A stretch of DNA of 64,000 nucleotides from Cellulomonas dongxiuzhuiae (GTDB lineage: Bacteria; Actinomycetota; Actinomycetes; Actinomycetales; Cellulomonadaceae), in NCBI RefSeq assembly GCF_018623035.1, contig NZ_CP076023.1:3410001-3474000 (forward strand), written 5' to 3'. The notes below the pieces were generated by a model. That model saw only the letters and a program-made list of their open reading frames with translations, was not told the origin of the DNA and did not search any database. A program made the translations under genes and the position numbers. This document shows positions 43,525 to 52,707 of this stretch, one piece after another (the first letter of the stretch is position 1; every line of letters starts with the position of its first letter).

Positions 43525-45033
43525 TCAGGACAGCTGCAGCCGGAACATGCTCCAGGACGCCGGCGGGAGCTCCGCGCGCAGCGTCGTGCCGTCGACCGCG
43601 GCCGACGTGTGCGGCCGCGGCACGACGCGGTCGGGCTCCTGCATCGTGTTGGCCGCGAACAGGTCGTCGTCGGCGAGCACGACGGCCTCCGTGAGGCTCG
43701 CGGCGCCGAAGCCGCGCAGGTCCGTGGCGAAGGAGACGGCCTCGGTGGGGTTGCGGTTCACGACGAACACCGCGAGCTGCCCCGTCTCGGCGTCGTGCGT
43801 GGCGACCGCGTCCAGGACCGCCACCTCGCCGTGCTTGGCGGTGGTGAGCGTCGGCGCGTCCACCCGCAGGTCGAGCACCTGGCCCCGCGCGTGACGTGCC
43901 ATGAGGGCGAAGGGGTGGAAGATCGACTGGCGCCACGCCGGCCCGTCGGGCTCGGAGCGGATGGGGGCGATCGTGTTGACGAGCTGCGCCTGGCACGCGA
44001 TGGTCACGCGGTCGCTGTGCTGGAGCAGCGTGATGAGCAGCGAGCCGACGACGACGGCGTCGAGCACCGTGTACGCGTCCTCGCTCAGCCGCGGCGCGAC
44101 CGTCCAGTCCTGCTGCCCGACGGCGCCGGCCAGGTCGCGCTGGTACCAGACGTTCCACTCGTCGAACGAGATGTCGATCTTCTTCGTCGAGGCGAGCTTG
44201 GCACCGACGTGGTCGGCCGTCGCGACGACGTCACGGATGAACCGGTCCATGTCGACCGACGAGGCGAGGAAGCCGGCGACGTCGTCGCCCTCGAGCTCGT
44301 AGTACGCGTGCGCGGAGATGTAGTCCACGAGCTCGTAGGTGTGCTCGAGGACCGTCGCCTCCCACTCGCCGAACGTCGCCATGGCCCGTCCGGACGAGCC
44401 GCACGCGACGAGCTCGAGATCCGGGTCGAGCTGCCGCATGCCGCGTGCCGTCTCGGCCGCGACGCGCCCGTACTCGGCGGCGGTCATGTGCCCGAGCTGC
44501 CACGGGCCGTCCATCTCGTTGCCCAGGCACCACAGCCGGATGCCGTGCGGCTCCTTGGCGCCGTGCTCGATCCGCAGGTCCGACAGGGCCGTGCCCTGCG
44601 GGTGGTTCGCGTACTCGAGCAGCTCCATCGCCTCCGGCAGGCCGCGGGTGCCCAGGTTGGTCGCCATGATGGGCTCGACCTCGGCCTTGCGGGCCCACGC
44701 CATGAACTCGTTGAGCCCGAACGCGTTGGTCTCGATCGTGCGCCACGCGGGGTCGAGCCGGGTCGGCCGGTCGGCCACGGGGCCCACGCCGTCCTCCCAC
44801 CGGTAGCCCGAGACGAAGTTGCCGCCCGGGTAGCGCACCGCGGTGACACCGAGCTCGCGCACCAGCTCCAGGACGTCACCGCGCAGGCCGTCGTCGTCCG
44901 ACGTCGCGTGGCCGGGCTCGAAGATCCCGCCGTACACGCACCGACCCATGTGCTCGACGAACGACCCGAACACCCGGCGGTTGACGGGCGCCACGACGAA
45001 CGCGGGGTCGATCGACAGCTTGCCGCTCTGCAT
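43525..45033 (-). CDS. GH51 alpha-L-arabinofuranosidase
   Basis: 502-aa intracellular (no signal peptide) exo-enzyme removing arabinose from arabino-oligosaccharides. GNEMDG carries the acid/base Glu 173 and FDEWNVWY the nucleophile Glu 292; the N-terminal FVEHMGRCVYGGI and RYPGGNFVSGY are classic GH51. The ATG is preceded by AGGAG. A perfect 36-bp palindrome lies between it and the binding-protein gene, likely lowering its expression relative to the transporter. Confidence 0.94.
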   Translation of the reverse strand: MQSGKLSIDPAFVVAPVNRRVFGSFVEHMGRCVYGGIFEPGHATSDDDGLRGDVLELVRELGVTAVRYPGGNFVSGYRWEDGVGPVADRPTRLDPAWRTIETNAFGLNEFMAWARKAEVEPIMATNLGTRGLPEAMELLEYANHPQGTALSDLRIEHGAKEPHGIRLWCLGNEMDGPWQLGHMTAAEYGRVAAETARGMRQLDPDLELVACGSSGRAMATFGEWEATVLEHTYELVDYISAHAYYELEGDDVAGFLASSVDMDRFIRDVVATADHVGAKLASTKKIDISFDEWNVWYQRDLAGAVGQQDWTVAPRLSEDAYTVLDAVVVGSLLITLLQHSDRVTIACQAQLVNTIAPIRSEPDGPAWRQSIFHPFALMARHARGQVLDLRVDAPTLTTAKHGEVAVLDAVATHDAETGQLAVFVVNRNPTEAVSFATDLRGFGAASLTEAVVLADDDLFAANTMQEPDRVVPRPHTSAAVDGTTLRAELPPASWSMFRLQLS

Positions 45034-45100
45034 TGCTACTCCTGTGGTGGATGGACGCCCGGTCGCGGGTTGGCCGCCTGTCGGACGCGGTATGACGGAC

Positions 45101-45136
45101 CGCCCCGGGCTCCGGCACGTGCCGGAGCCCGGGGCG
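45101..45136 (-). terminator. Perfect 36-bp palindrome inside the sugar operon
   Basis: Two 18-bp arms (CGCCCCGGGCTCCGGCAC and its complement) with no loop base between them, 7 bp after the binding-protein stop. It probably acts as a partial terminator or mRNA stabiliser that keeps the binding protein abundant relative to the hydrolases. Confidence 0.75.
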
Positions 45137-45143
45137 GGCGGGA

Positions 45144-46481
45144 CTACTCGCCGATCTGGTTCTCCAGGTCCTTCTGCGCCTGGTCGAGAGCCTGCTGCGG
45201 CTCCACGCCGTTCTCGTACACCTCGGTCAGCGTGGTGGTGGTGAAGACGTTGTTGAGCGCCGGCAGGTTCGGGTTGCTGAAGGCCTCGAAGTGGCCGATG
45301 CCGTCCTTGACCTCGTTGAGCACGTCGAACAGGTTCGTCCGGAAGTACTTGTTGAACTTGTTCTCCGGGTCCTTCGTGACCGCCTCGTCCTCCCACACCG
45401 ACATGTTGACGGGGTCGAAGCCGAGGACCTCCCACACGGCGACGTTCGCCTCGGGCGACAGCTTGGCGAACGCGAGCCACTCCGCCGCGAAGTCCTTCTT
45501 CGGCGACGACTCGATGACCGCGGTGCCGGTGCCGCCGCCGCCGATCGTGCCGACCTCGCCACCCTCGACCACGGGGGCCGGCGCGATCGCGACGTCCCCG
45601 GCCAGGTCGGGCATGTAGTCGACGAAGCGCGAGGTGTACCAGGCGGGGTAGACGACGGCCGCGTACTCGCCGCTGTTGATGACGCCGAAGGCCTCCTCGT
45701 CGTCGGGGCTGCCGCCGGGGATGGTCGAGATGGCGCCGGCCTGCAGCATGTCCTGCTGCATGGCGAACGCCTCGACGACCTCGGGGCTGTTCACCGCGAG
45801 GCCGCCGTCCTCGTCGAAGAAGTTGCCCCCGAGCTGCGCGACCATGAGCGGCTCGACGAAGTTCACGGTGGTGCTGGCGATGCCGAAGGCCTTGCCGGTC
45901 GCGTCGTGGTACTGCACGCCCGCGGCCTTGAAGTCGTCCCAGGTCTCGATGGTCGTGTAGTCGATCCCGGCGGCCTCGAGGAGGGCCGCGTTGTAGAAGG
46001 AGACGAACGCCCCGACGTGCATCGGGAACCCGAGGACCTTGTCGTCACGGCTGTACAGATCGAGACGCGCCTGCACGATGTCGTCCTGGTAGGGGGCCGC
46101 CGCCTCGCTGAGGTCCATGAGCGGCGTGCGGCCGTCCTCGGCGACGAAGTTGGAGAACTTGTTGACCTCGATGTCGACGACGTCCGGCAGGCCGGAGCCT
46201 GCGTTCACGGCGAGCTGCAGCTTGTTGTGCATGTCCTCGTACGGGTACACGGTGACCTCGAGGTCGACCGGGCGGTCCGGGTTCTGCTCGTTCCACTCCT
46301 CGGCCATCTGGTCGTAGTAGTCCGCGTGGAGCTCGGCGAACACCCACATGTCGAGCTTGGTCGCCTCGCCGTCGGCGGGCGGCGCTGCGGACTCGTCCGA
46401 GCCGCCGCCGCATGCCGAGAGCATGAGCACGCCTGCGACGCCCACTGCTGCGAGCGGCAGGTACCTGCGTGGTCCAGCCAT
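45144..46481 (-). CDS. Sugar ABC transporter substrate-binding lipoprotein
   Basis: 445-aa extracellular binding protein of the CUT1 class (family 1). The signal peptide ends in LMLSAC with the lipidated Cys 24, followed by an acidic Ser/Gly linker. The mature part has the periplasmic-binding-protein layout with LDMWVFAELHADYYDQMAEEW. Along with the two permeases it should import arabino- or xylo-oligosaccharides. An ATPase gene is not in the operon, so a shared MsmK-type ATPase elsewhere is needed. Confidence 0.92.
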   Translation of the reverse strand: MAGPRRYLPLAAVGVAGVLMLSACGGGSDESAAPPADGEATKLDMWVFAELHADYYDQMAEEWNEQNPDRPVDLEVTVYPYEDMHNKLQLAVNAGSGLPDVVDIEVNKFSNFVAEDGRTPLMDLSEAAAPYQDDIVQARLDLYSRDDKVLGFPMHVGAFVSFYNAALLEAAGIDYTTIETWDDFKAAGVQYHDATGKAFGIASTTVNFVEPLMVAQLGGNFFDEDGGLAVNSPEVVEAFAMQQDMLQAGAISTIPGGSPDDEEAFGVINSGEYAAVVYPAWYTSRFVDYMPDLAGDVAIAPAPVVEGGEVGTIGGGGTGTAVIESSPKKDFAAEWLAFAKLSPEANVAVWEVLGFDPVNMSVWEDEAVTKDPENKFNKYFRTNLFDVLNEVKDGIGHFEAFSNPNLPALNNVFTTTTLTEVYENGVEPQQALDQAQKDLENQIGE

Positions 46482-46517
46482 GGTTGTGACTCCATTCCTT
46501 GTTGGTGCGGTGGGCGT

Positions 46518-47435
46518 TCAGCCCTTGAGCGCCCCCGCCGTCATGCCGGCGACGAAGAACCTCTGGAAGCAGAGGAAGAGGACGAGAACGGGCAGCAGTG
46601 AGAAGAACGAGCCGATGATCAGCAGGTCGTAGTTGTTGCCGTACGGCGTGAGGAGGGTGTTGAGGCCGATCGGCAGCGTGAACTTCTCGGCCGAGCGCAG
46701 CACCAGCAGCGGCCACAGGAAGTTGTTCCACGTGACCATGCCGTTGAGGATCGCCATGGCGGCCATCGCGGGACGCGCGATGGGCAGCACGATGCGGAAG
46801 AAGATGCCGAACTCGGTGACGCCGTCGACGCGCCCGGCCTCGAGGAGCTCCTTGGGGATCCCCAGGAAGTACTGGCGGAAGAAGAAGATCGTGACGGCGG
46901 CCGCGAGGAACGGGACGACGATCACGGAGTAGGAGTCCGCGAGCCCGAGGTCGTTCACCATGACGTAGAGCGGCAGCATCATGATCTCGAACGGGACGGT
47001 CATGAGCAGCAGCACGGCGATGAACGCGGCGGTCTTGCCCTTGAAGTCGTACATCGCGAACCCGTACGCGATGAACGAGCTGACGAGCAGCGTGCCGGCG
47101 ACCTGCACGACGGTCAGGCCCACCGAGTTGGCGAACCACCGGAAGTACAGGCCCGAGTCGGTGAAGAGCATCGCGTAGTTGTCGAACGAGAACGTGCTCA
47201 CGTCGACGTCGAGCCGCAGGCCGTTGCGCATGATCTCGCCGCCGTCCTGGAACGTCCCGGCGAAGATCGCGAGGAGAGGCACGAGGACGATGAACGCGAT
47301 GACGACGAGGAAGACGCTCTGGACCGTGACGAACAGCGCCCGCGGCAGGGGGTGCTTCGTGCGGGAGCGGGGGGCGATGACCTCGGGCCCCGTCGACGGG
47401 TCGGCCGTGGTCGACGGCGAGATCGGCGCGCTCAT
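46518..47435 (-). CDS. CUT1 sugar ABC permease (AraQ/MalG-like)
   Basis: 305-aa permease, six transmembrane helices, with the EAA loop LEAGRVDGVTEFGIFFRIVLPIARPA for ATPase docking. The N-terminal extension before the first helix is short and charged. Its ATG overlaps the stop of the first permease gene (ATGA). It precedes the binding-protein gene by 36 bp. Confidence 0.93.
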   Translation of the reverse strand: MSAPISPSTTADPSTGPEVIAPRSRTKHPLPRALFVTVQSVFLVVIAFIVLVPLLAIFAGTFQDGGEIMRNGLRLDVDVSTFSFDNYAMLFTDSGLYFRWFANSVGLTVVQVAGTLLVSSFIAYGFAMYDFKGKTAAFIAVLLLMTVPFEIMMLPLYVMVNDLGLADSYSVIVVPFLAAAVTIFFFRQYFLGIPKELLEAGRVDGVTEFGIFFRIVLPIARPAMAAMAILNGMVTWNNFLWPLLVLRSAEKFTLPIGLNTLLTPYGNNYDLLIIGSFFSLLPVLVLFLCFQRFFVAGMTAGALKG

Positions 47436-48385
47436 CGGGACTCCTCCTTCTTGAACGTGCCGGTGAGCTTCAGGTACGTGAGGTTGATCGTCATGATCAC
47501 GACGAGCAGCACCACGCCGACCGCGGAGGCGTACCCGAGGTCGTTCTCCTCGATGCCGCGGCGGTACAGGTAGCCGACGACCGTCAGGCCCTGGTTGTTC
47601 GGCGAGCTGTTGCCGTTGTAGAGCATGAAGCTCTCGAGGAACATCGCCAGGCCGCCGTAGATGCTGATGGTCGTGACGTAGACCATGGTCGGCTTGATGT
47701 TCGGCAGCGTGATGGAGAAGAACTGCCGGACCTTGCCGGCACCGTCGATCGACGCCGCCTCGTAGTACTCGTCGGGGATCGACTGCAGCCCCGCGAGGAA
47801 GTAGAGGATGTTGACGCCGGTGTACCGCCAGGTTGCCAGGGCCAGCAGCGCGACGAGGCCACCCAGGTCGGTCCGCATCCAGCGCACCGGGTCGGCCCCG
47901 AACCAGGTGACGACCTCGTTGACCAGTCCCGTGCTCGCCTCGGAGAACATGAGCCGGAAGATGATGCCGGCGACGACCACGGACGTCAGCGCGGGTACGA
48001 ACATCGACGCCTTGAAGAAGCCCTTGAGCCGCGCGGAGCCGAGCCGCGAGCTGATGACGGTCGCGAGGAGCAGCGGACCCGGGATGAGGATGACGAGCGT
48101 GAGCACCATGTAGCGCGCGCTGTTGTACATGGCCTGCCAGAAGACCCGGTCACGCCACAGCCGCTCGTAGTTGTCGGTGCCGATGAAGCTGGCCTCGCCG
48201 AACATCACGCTCTGCGTGCTCATGACGAACGTCCGCACGAGCGGCACGCTCCAGAACGCCAGCAGCGTGATGATGAACGGGGCGATGAAGAAGTACGGGG
48301 CGAGGCGCTGCGAGTACAGCAGCGCCTTGAGCCGGTGCCCGACCGGCGTGCCGGGGGACGCCGTTCGTTCCTGCAGCTGTGCCAC
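47432..48385 (-). CDS. CUT1 sugar ABC permease (AraP/MalF-like)
   Basis: 317-aa first gene of the operon. Six helices and an EAA loop (EAASIDGAGKVRQFFSITLPNIKP) are present. The GTG at 48385 has GGAGGAG upstream. A 157-nt leader precedes it, and its promoter and LacI-type operator lie at 48527-48580. The operon order is unusual in placing both permeases before the binding protein. Confidence 0.92.
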   Translation of the reverse strand: MAQLQERTASPGTPVGHRLKALLYSQRLAPYFFIAPFIITLLAFWSVPLVRTFVMSTQSVMFGEASFIGTDNYERLWRDRVFWQAMYNSARYMVLTLVILIPGPLLLATVISSRLGSARLKGFFKASMFVPALTSVVVAGIIFRLMFSEASTGLVNEVVTWFGADPVRWMRTDLGGLVALLALATWRYTGVNILYFLAGLQSIPDEYYEAASIDGAGKVRQFFSITLPNIKPTMVYVTTISIYGGLAMFLESFMLYNGNSSPNNQGLTVVGYLYRRGIEENDLGYASAVGVVLLVVIMTINLTYLKLTGTFKKEESR

Positions 48386-48526
48386 TTCTGCTCCTCCTGC
48401 CTTCCAGGGAGGGCCTCGCTGCTCGACACCTGTGTCGAGCCGGGCACCCCGCCCTGGATCGGACGTTTCACCTCGTGTGGCACGGTGCTCGTCGCCTATG
48501 ACGATATACACCGCTGACCTGGCGCT

Positions 48527-48540
48527 TTACGACGTCGTAA
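48527..48540. promoter_or_regulatory. LacI-type operator TTACGACGTCGTAA
   Basis: Perfect 14-bp palindrome with a central CG step, typical of LacI-family operators. It lies about +4 to +17 relative to the sugar-operon start and between the two divergent transcripts, so binding should block both the operon and the regulator's own gene. Confidence 0.8.
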
Positions 48541-48550
48541 CCGCGAGGCA

Positions 48551-48580
48551 ACTATTGCGTCCGCGTCGGACGTCTGTCAA
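48551..48580 (-). promoter_or_regulatory. Promoter of the arabino-oligosaccharide operon
   Basis: Minus-strand TTGACA at 48575-48580 and AATAGT at 48551-48556 with an 18-bp spacer; the predicted start is near 48544, just before the operator. Confidence 0.65.
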
Positions 48581-48678
48581 CCTCTCGACATGAGAACGAC
48601 GGGACGGCCTGGGCGGCCGGACGCAGGGGCGGACGCACGGGCGGCGGCGGGGGTACCGCAGAACGCGCGGCAGTCGTC

Positions 48679-49716
48679 GTGAAGGTGACGATGCAGGAGG
48701 TCGCACGGCGCGCCGGCGTCTCCAACAAGACCGTCTCGAACGTCGTCAACGACCACCCCCACGTGCGCCCCGAGACGCGGGCACGCGTACAGCAGGCCAT
48801 CGCGGAGCTGGGCTACCGGCCGAACCTGTCGGCCCGCGGCCTGCGCTCCGGCAGGACCGGCGTCATCGGGCTCGCCGTGCCGCAGCTGCGGCAGCCGTAC
48901 TTCGCCGAGCTCGCCGACGCGGTGATCGCGGCCGCGGAGCGGCGCGGCCTGGGGGTGATCATCGGCCAGGCCGGGGCGGACCGTGACCACGAGACCGCCG
49001 TGCTCGCGAACGGCCTGCGGCAGACCGACGGCATGCTCTTCAGCCCCGAGCACCTCGGCACCGAGGACCGTCACCTGCTCGACGACGTCACGTACCCGCT
49101 GGTCCTGCTCGGCGAGCGGATCTTCGGCGGCCCCGACGACCACGTGACCATGCACAACGTCGAGGGCGCCCGCGCGGCCGTCGAGCACCTGGTCGGCCTC
49201 GGCCGGCAGCGCATCGCCGTCCTCGGGGCCCACCCCGACCGGCGCAGCGGGCAGATGCGCCCGTCGGACCTGCGCGTGCGCGGCTACCGCGAGGCGCTCG
49301 CCGTCGCCGGCCTGCCGGAGGACCCGCGGCTCGAGCGCGCCGTCGCGCCCTGGCTCCCGCAGGACGGCGTGGACGCGACCCGCGAGCTGCTCGCGTCCGG
49401 CGTCGAGTTCGACGCGATCTTCGCGCTCAACGACAGCCTCGCCATCGGTGCCCTGCGGGCGCTCGCCCAGGCCGGGCGCCGCGTGCCCGACGACGTGGCC
49501 GTCATCGGGTTCGACAACATCGGCGACGGCCGCTTCTCGACCCCCTCGCTGTCCAGCGTGGACCCGGGCCGGGAGGAGATCGCCGAGACGGCCGTCGCGA
49601 TGCTCGTCGAGCGCATCGAGGCCGGCACCCGGGACGTCCGCCCGCCCCGGCTCCACAAGGCGGCCTTCCACATCGTGGCCCGCGAGTCCACGGGCGGGCA
49701 CGACGACGAGGCCTGA
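48679..49716 (+). CDS. LacI-family repressor of the arabino-oligosaccharide operon
   Basis: 345-aa repressor. The helix-turn-helix (TMQEVARRAGVSNKTVSNVVN) and hinge (NLSARGLRSGRTGVIG) are followed by a periplasmic-binding-type effector domain (DAIFALNDSLAIGALRAL, GFDNIGDGRF). The GTG at 48679 was taken; GTG at 48685 or ATG at 48691 are close alternatives. It is divergent from the sugar operon and has the palindrome at 48527 as its likely target. The inducer is probably arabinose or an arabino-oligosaccharide. Confidence 0.92.
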   Translation: MKVTMQEVARRAGVSNKTVSNVVNDHPHVRPETRARVQQAIAELGYRPNLSARGLRSGRTGVIGLAVPQLRQPYFAELADAVIAAAERRGLGVIIGQAGADRDHETAVLANGLRQTDGMLFSPEHLGTEDRHLLDDVTYPLVLLGERIFGGPDDHVTMHNVEGARAAVEHLVGLGRQRIAVLGAHPDRRSGQMRPSDLRVRGYREALAVAGLPEDPRLERAVAPWLPQDGVDATRELLASGVEFDAIFALNDSLAIGALRALAQAGRRVPDDVAVIGFDNIGDGRFSTPSLSSVDPGREEIAETAVAMLVERIEAGTRDVRPPRLHKAAFHIVARESTGGHDDEA

Positions 49717-49774
49717 GGTGGCGAGCCAGGAGCGTCGCGTGCACCGGGGGACGTCGTGCAGCGTGGAGCAGGAC

Positions 49775-49814
49775 GAGGGGCCGACCCCGGGCGAATGCCC
49801 GGAGCCGGCCCCTC
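49775..49814. terminator. Bidirectional terminator between lacI-type and GH48 genes
   Basis: Two-part stem, GAGGGGCCG paired with CGGCCCCTC and an inner CCGGGC/GCCCGG with a 4-nt loop, between convergent genes. Confidence 0.8.
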
Positions 49815-49857
49815 ACCCGTCGTGCATGGGGTCACGACGGGTCGCGGTCACCTGTCG

Positions 49858-52413
49858 CTAGGAGCAGGTGGCGCCGTTCAGCGTGAAGGACGTCGGCGCG
49901 TTGTTGGTCCCGGAGTGCGAACCGTTGAAGCCGATGTCCACCGAGCCACCGGCCGCCAGCGAGCCGTTCCAGGCCTCGTTGGTGACCGTCACGGCCGAGC
50001 CGGACTGCGCCCACTTGGCGCTCCAGCCCTGCTGGACCTGCTGACCGTTGGCGAAGCTGAACTTCAGGGTCCACCCGTTGAGGGCGGCGGTCCCGCGGTT
50101 CGTGATCTTCACCGAGGCCGTGAAGCCGGTGTTCCAGCTGTTCGCCGTGTAGCTCACCGAGCAGGACGCACCCGGGTTCTGCGTGGGCGTCGGGGTGACC
50201 GACGGCGTCGGGGTGACCGACGGCGTCGGCGTCACGGTCGGCGTCGGCGTCACGGTCGGCGTCGGCGTCACGGTCGGCGTCGGCGTCACGGTCGGCGTCG
50301 GCGTCACGGTCGGCGTCGGCGTGACCGTCGGCGTCGGGGTCGGCGTTGCGCCGCCCTCGAACAGGCGGGCGTAGTCCGACAGCGCACCGGCGATCGCCGT
50401 CTGCGCCCAGAACCGGTGGTACTCGAACTGCGGGTCGGCCCCGCCGTTGAGCGCCGCCTGGACCTTGGCCCACTGCGGGTCCTGCTTGTAGAACGACCGG
50501 ATGTCGAGGAACGAGACGCCGGGCTTGACCTGGTCGCCGTTGGGCATGGTGCCCGTCCAGCCGGACGGGATGTACACGCCGTTGCCGCCCGCGGTGTAGA
50601 CGTCGTCGAACCGCTTGTAGTCCCCACGGGTCTCGACCGAGGACACGCCCAGGGAGTCCTGGTTGTTGTCCCAGATCGCGTCGAGCAGGTTCTTGGCGGT
50701 GTCGCGCGCCTCGGTGTTGCCCGACTTGGCCGCGTAGAACAGGAGCGCACGGGCGGTGTCGCCGGCGACGCCGACGTCCTGGCCGGAGCTCTTGAGCGTG
50801 ACGGTCAGACCGGAGTTGGAGCCCGGGTTGGTCGGGTTCCAGGTGTCGGGCTTGCCCGACCACGTGAGCTCCGACGGGACGGACCAGTCGGCGCCATCGG
50901 TCTCGATGTGGTCGACGACCCACGCGGCCCACTTGTCGAGGACGGTCTTCGCCTTGGCGTTGCCCGTCTCGTAGTAGAGCTCGGCGAGCCGCTGGACGCC
51001 CCACGCCTGCATGCCGAACCACTGGTTCGACGGCGGGTCGTTGTAGACGGGCGCCTCGGTGTAGGCCATGCCGTAGAACGTCGGCGTGCCGGCCGGGGGC
51101 TGCGCGTACGCACCGTCCCAGCTGTTGGTGGCGCCACCGGCGATCGGGCCGTTGGACGACTGCAGCCACTGGTAGAGCTCGACCTGACGCTCCGCGGCCT
51201 TGGTCCAGTCCGCCTTCGCCGTCGCCGACTTCGGCGTCAGCTTCGGGTCGTTGGACAGGGCCCACGCGGCGAACGGGTTCTGGTACCCGAAGTGCGCGTG
51301 CGACGAGCCGATGCGCCACGCCCAGCCGGAGCTGGTGTCGGTCGCGCCGCCCCAGGCCATGTACCAGGACAGCAGGTAGTGCGCGCTCTCCTTGCCGGAC
51401 CCGGCGGGGCAGCTCGGCGACGTGCAGCCGATGGTCTTGAAGTACTTGTCGAACAGCGTGTAGCGCAGGTAGTCACCGAGCTTGGCGGCCTTCGCGACGG
51501 TCGCCGCGACGTCCGCGGCCTTGCCCTGCTCGGTCGCCCACTTGTTGGCCCAGTAGACGGCCTCGACGGCGCGCGCGTCGGCGTCGGACGCCGACGTGAA
51601 CTTCCACTGCTTGGCGTACGACGCGTCACCCGTGAACAGGTCGAGGTAGCCGTTCTTGCCGCCGTACGTGAAGTCGTCGCACGTGGGGTGCGGGACGGTC
51701 TCCCACACCGACTCCTGCGGGCCGCGCTGGAAGGTGTTGACGAGCGACATGCCCTCGTAGTCCGGGCCGAGCTGGCAGCCGGGGCCGGGCGCGGCACCGA
51801 AGCCGTAGATGTTGTCGACGTCGCCCAGCCAGTGCATCTGGTAGATGTCGTTGTTGCCGTACGTCGCGCGCAGCTCGGCGGCGATCGGGTCCTTGCCGAC
51901 GCTGCCGCTGCTGCCGATCTGCGACGGGTAGTTGCTCGGGTGGTTGTACTCGGAGGCGTAGCTGGCCGGGGCGTCGGCCTTGTAGAAGGAGTTCGTGGGC
52001 TGATCCGCCTGCTGGGGGATCATGTACGTCTCCATGTTGACCCAGGCCTCGTTCAGCGGGTCCCAGTCGCCCGTCGCCTGGCCGTACAGCGCCTCGAGCC
52101 ACAGCCAGTAGCTGTACGCCTCGGACGTCGTCATGTGCCCGTAGTCCGGCGCCTCGACCATGAGGGTCTCGACCGCGTGGTAGGGGATGCCCTGCGGGCT
52201 GAAGTACCCGTTGGCGGGGTCCTTGATCTTGTCGTACTGCTCGAGGAACCGCTCCGCGTACTCGGAGTCGACCGCGACCGCTGCGGGCGCGACCTGCGCC
52301 GTGGGCCCGGCGAGGGCGGACGCGGCCTGCGCGCCCGCCACGGCCACGAGCGACGTGGCTGTCAGAACGGCCCAGGCCGCTCTGACGGCACGCCGTCGGG
52401 TGCTTGAGGACAT
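49858..52413 (-). CDS. GH48 cellobiohydrolase with C-terminal CBM2
   Basis: 851-aa secreted exocellulase that acts processively from cellulose reducing ends. A basic signal peptide (cleavage after about residue 34, in ASALA) is followed by the GH48 (alpha/alpha)6 domain (about 46-687), with the conserved [26 protein letters not shown] (catalytic Glu region) and [13 protein letters not shown] (base Asp region). A Thr/Pro linker of repeated TPTPTV units (about 688-748) leads to a CBM2 (about 749-851) with paired Cys and Trp residues NSW, NGWTL, GWSAKW and NEAWNG. It matches the architecture of Cellulomonas fimi CbhB. A CelR-like operator lies upstream. Confidence 0.95.
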   Translation of the reverse strand: MSSSTRRRAVRAAWAVLTATSLVAVAGAQAASALAGPTAQVAPAAVAVDSEYAERFLEQYDKIKDPANGYFSPQGIPYHAVETLMVEAPDYGHMTTSEAYSYWLWLEALYGQATGDWDPLNEAWVNMETYMIPQQADQPTNSFYKADAPASYASEYNHPSNYPSQIGSSGSVGKDPIAAELRATYGNNDIYQMHWLGDVDNIYGFGAAPGPGCQLGPDYEGMSLVNTFQRGPQESVWETVPHPTCDDFTYGGKNGYLDLFTGDASYAKQWKFTSASDADARAVEAVYWANKWATEQGKAADVAATVAKAAKLGDYLRYTLFDKYFKTIGCTSPSCPAGSGKESAHYLLSWYMAWGGATDTSSGWAWRIGSSHAHFGYQNPFAAWALSNDPKLTPKSATAKADWTKAAERQVELYQWLQSSNGPIAGGATNSWDGAYAQPPAGTPTFYGMAYTEAPVYNDPPSNQWFGMQAWGVQRLAELYYETGNAKAKTVLDKWAAWVVDHIETDGADWSVPSELTWSGKPDTWNPTNPGSNSGLTVTLKSSGQDVGVAGDTARALLFYAAKSGNTEARDTAKNLLDAIWDNNQDSLGVSSVETRGDYKRFDDVYTAGGNGVYIPSGWTGTMPNGDQVKPGVSFLDIRSFYKQDPQWAKVQAALNGGADPQFEYHRFWAQTAIAGALSDYARLFEGGATPTPTPTVTPTPTVTPTPTVTPTPTVTPTPTVTPTPTVTPTPSVTPTPSVTPTPTQNPGASCSVSYTANSWNTGFTASVKITNRGTAALNGWTLKFSFANGQQVQQGWSAKWAQSGSAVTVTNEAWNGSLAAGGSVDIGFNGSHSGTNNAPTSFTLNGATCS
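50183..50346 (-). repeat. 18-bp tandem repeats encoding the TPTPTV linker
   Basis: About nine copies of an 18-bp unit (GGCGTCGGCGTCACGGTC on the plus strand), almost identical, with two diverged Ser-containing copies at the CBM side. They encode the flexible, probably O-glycosylated linker; slippage would alter linker length in frame. Confidence 0.85.
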
Positions 52414-52444
52414 CTTCCGTACCTTTCTTGGCGTCGACCACGCA

Positions 52445-52488
52445 CGGCCTCGGTGCCGCCGTGGAACCTGCCGGCGGCCTCGGTGCCG
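52445..52488. repeat. 14-bp direct repeat in the GH48 leader
   Basis: CGGCCTCGGTGCCG occurs at 52445-52458 and 52475-52488 within the presumed 5' untranslated region of the cellulase gene. Confidence 0.5.
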
Positions 52489-52628
52489 TCGCCAGTCCTG
52501 CGAGAAGGAACGGACCGCGAGCCGGTGGCGCGTCTTCGCGCACCGCGGCGAGCGGTCTGGACGTCGCTCACTCTGTTCACGCGCGCGGGTGCCGTCCAGG
52601 TGGCGAAACGCTTAGGGGCAGCACGTCG

Positions 52629-52642
52629 TGGGAGCGCGACCA
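52629..52642. promoter_or_regulatory. CelR/CebR-like operator upstream of the GH48 cellulase
   Basis: TGGGAGCGCGACCA matches 12 of 14 bases of the cellulase operator TGGGAGCGCTCCCA bound by LacI-family CelR/CebR of Thermobifida and Streptomyces. It is 216 bp upstream of the cellulase start and 66 bp from the end of the neighbouring permease gene. Confidence 0.65.
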
Positions 52643-52658
52643 GACCGGCCGCATGCGG

Positions 52659-52691
52659 ACGGCGCGCCACCCGGTGGGGGTGGCGCGCCGT
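52659..52691 (-). terminator. Terminator of the ABC/GntR operon
   Basis: Perfect 13-bp stem ACGGCGCGCCACC with a 7-nt loop, 17 bp after the last permease stop. Confidence 0.8.
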
Positions 52692-52707
52692 CGGCACGTT
52701 CGGTCCG

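Noticed and set aside
40373..43894. Long plus-strand frame opposite the two-component and GH43 genes
   Set aside because: Low-complexity Arg/Ala-rich translation with no domain; it is the antisense of clearly recognisable genes.
49756..52407. Plus-strand frame of about 880 codons opposite the GH48 gene
   Set aside because: Antisense artefact of high-GC coding; the minus strand has signal peptide, GH48 and CBM2 motifs.
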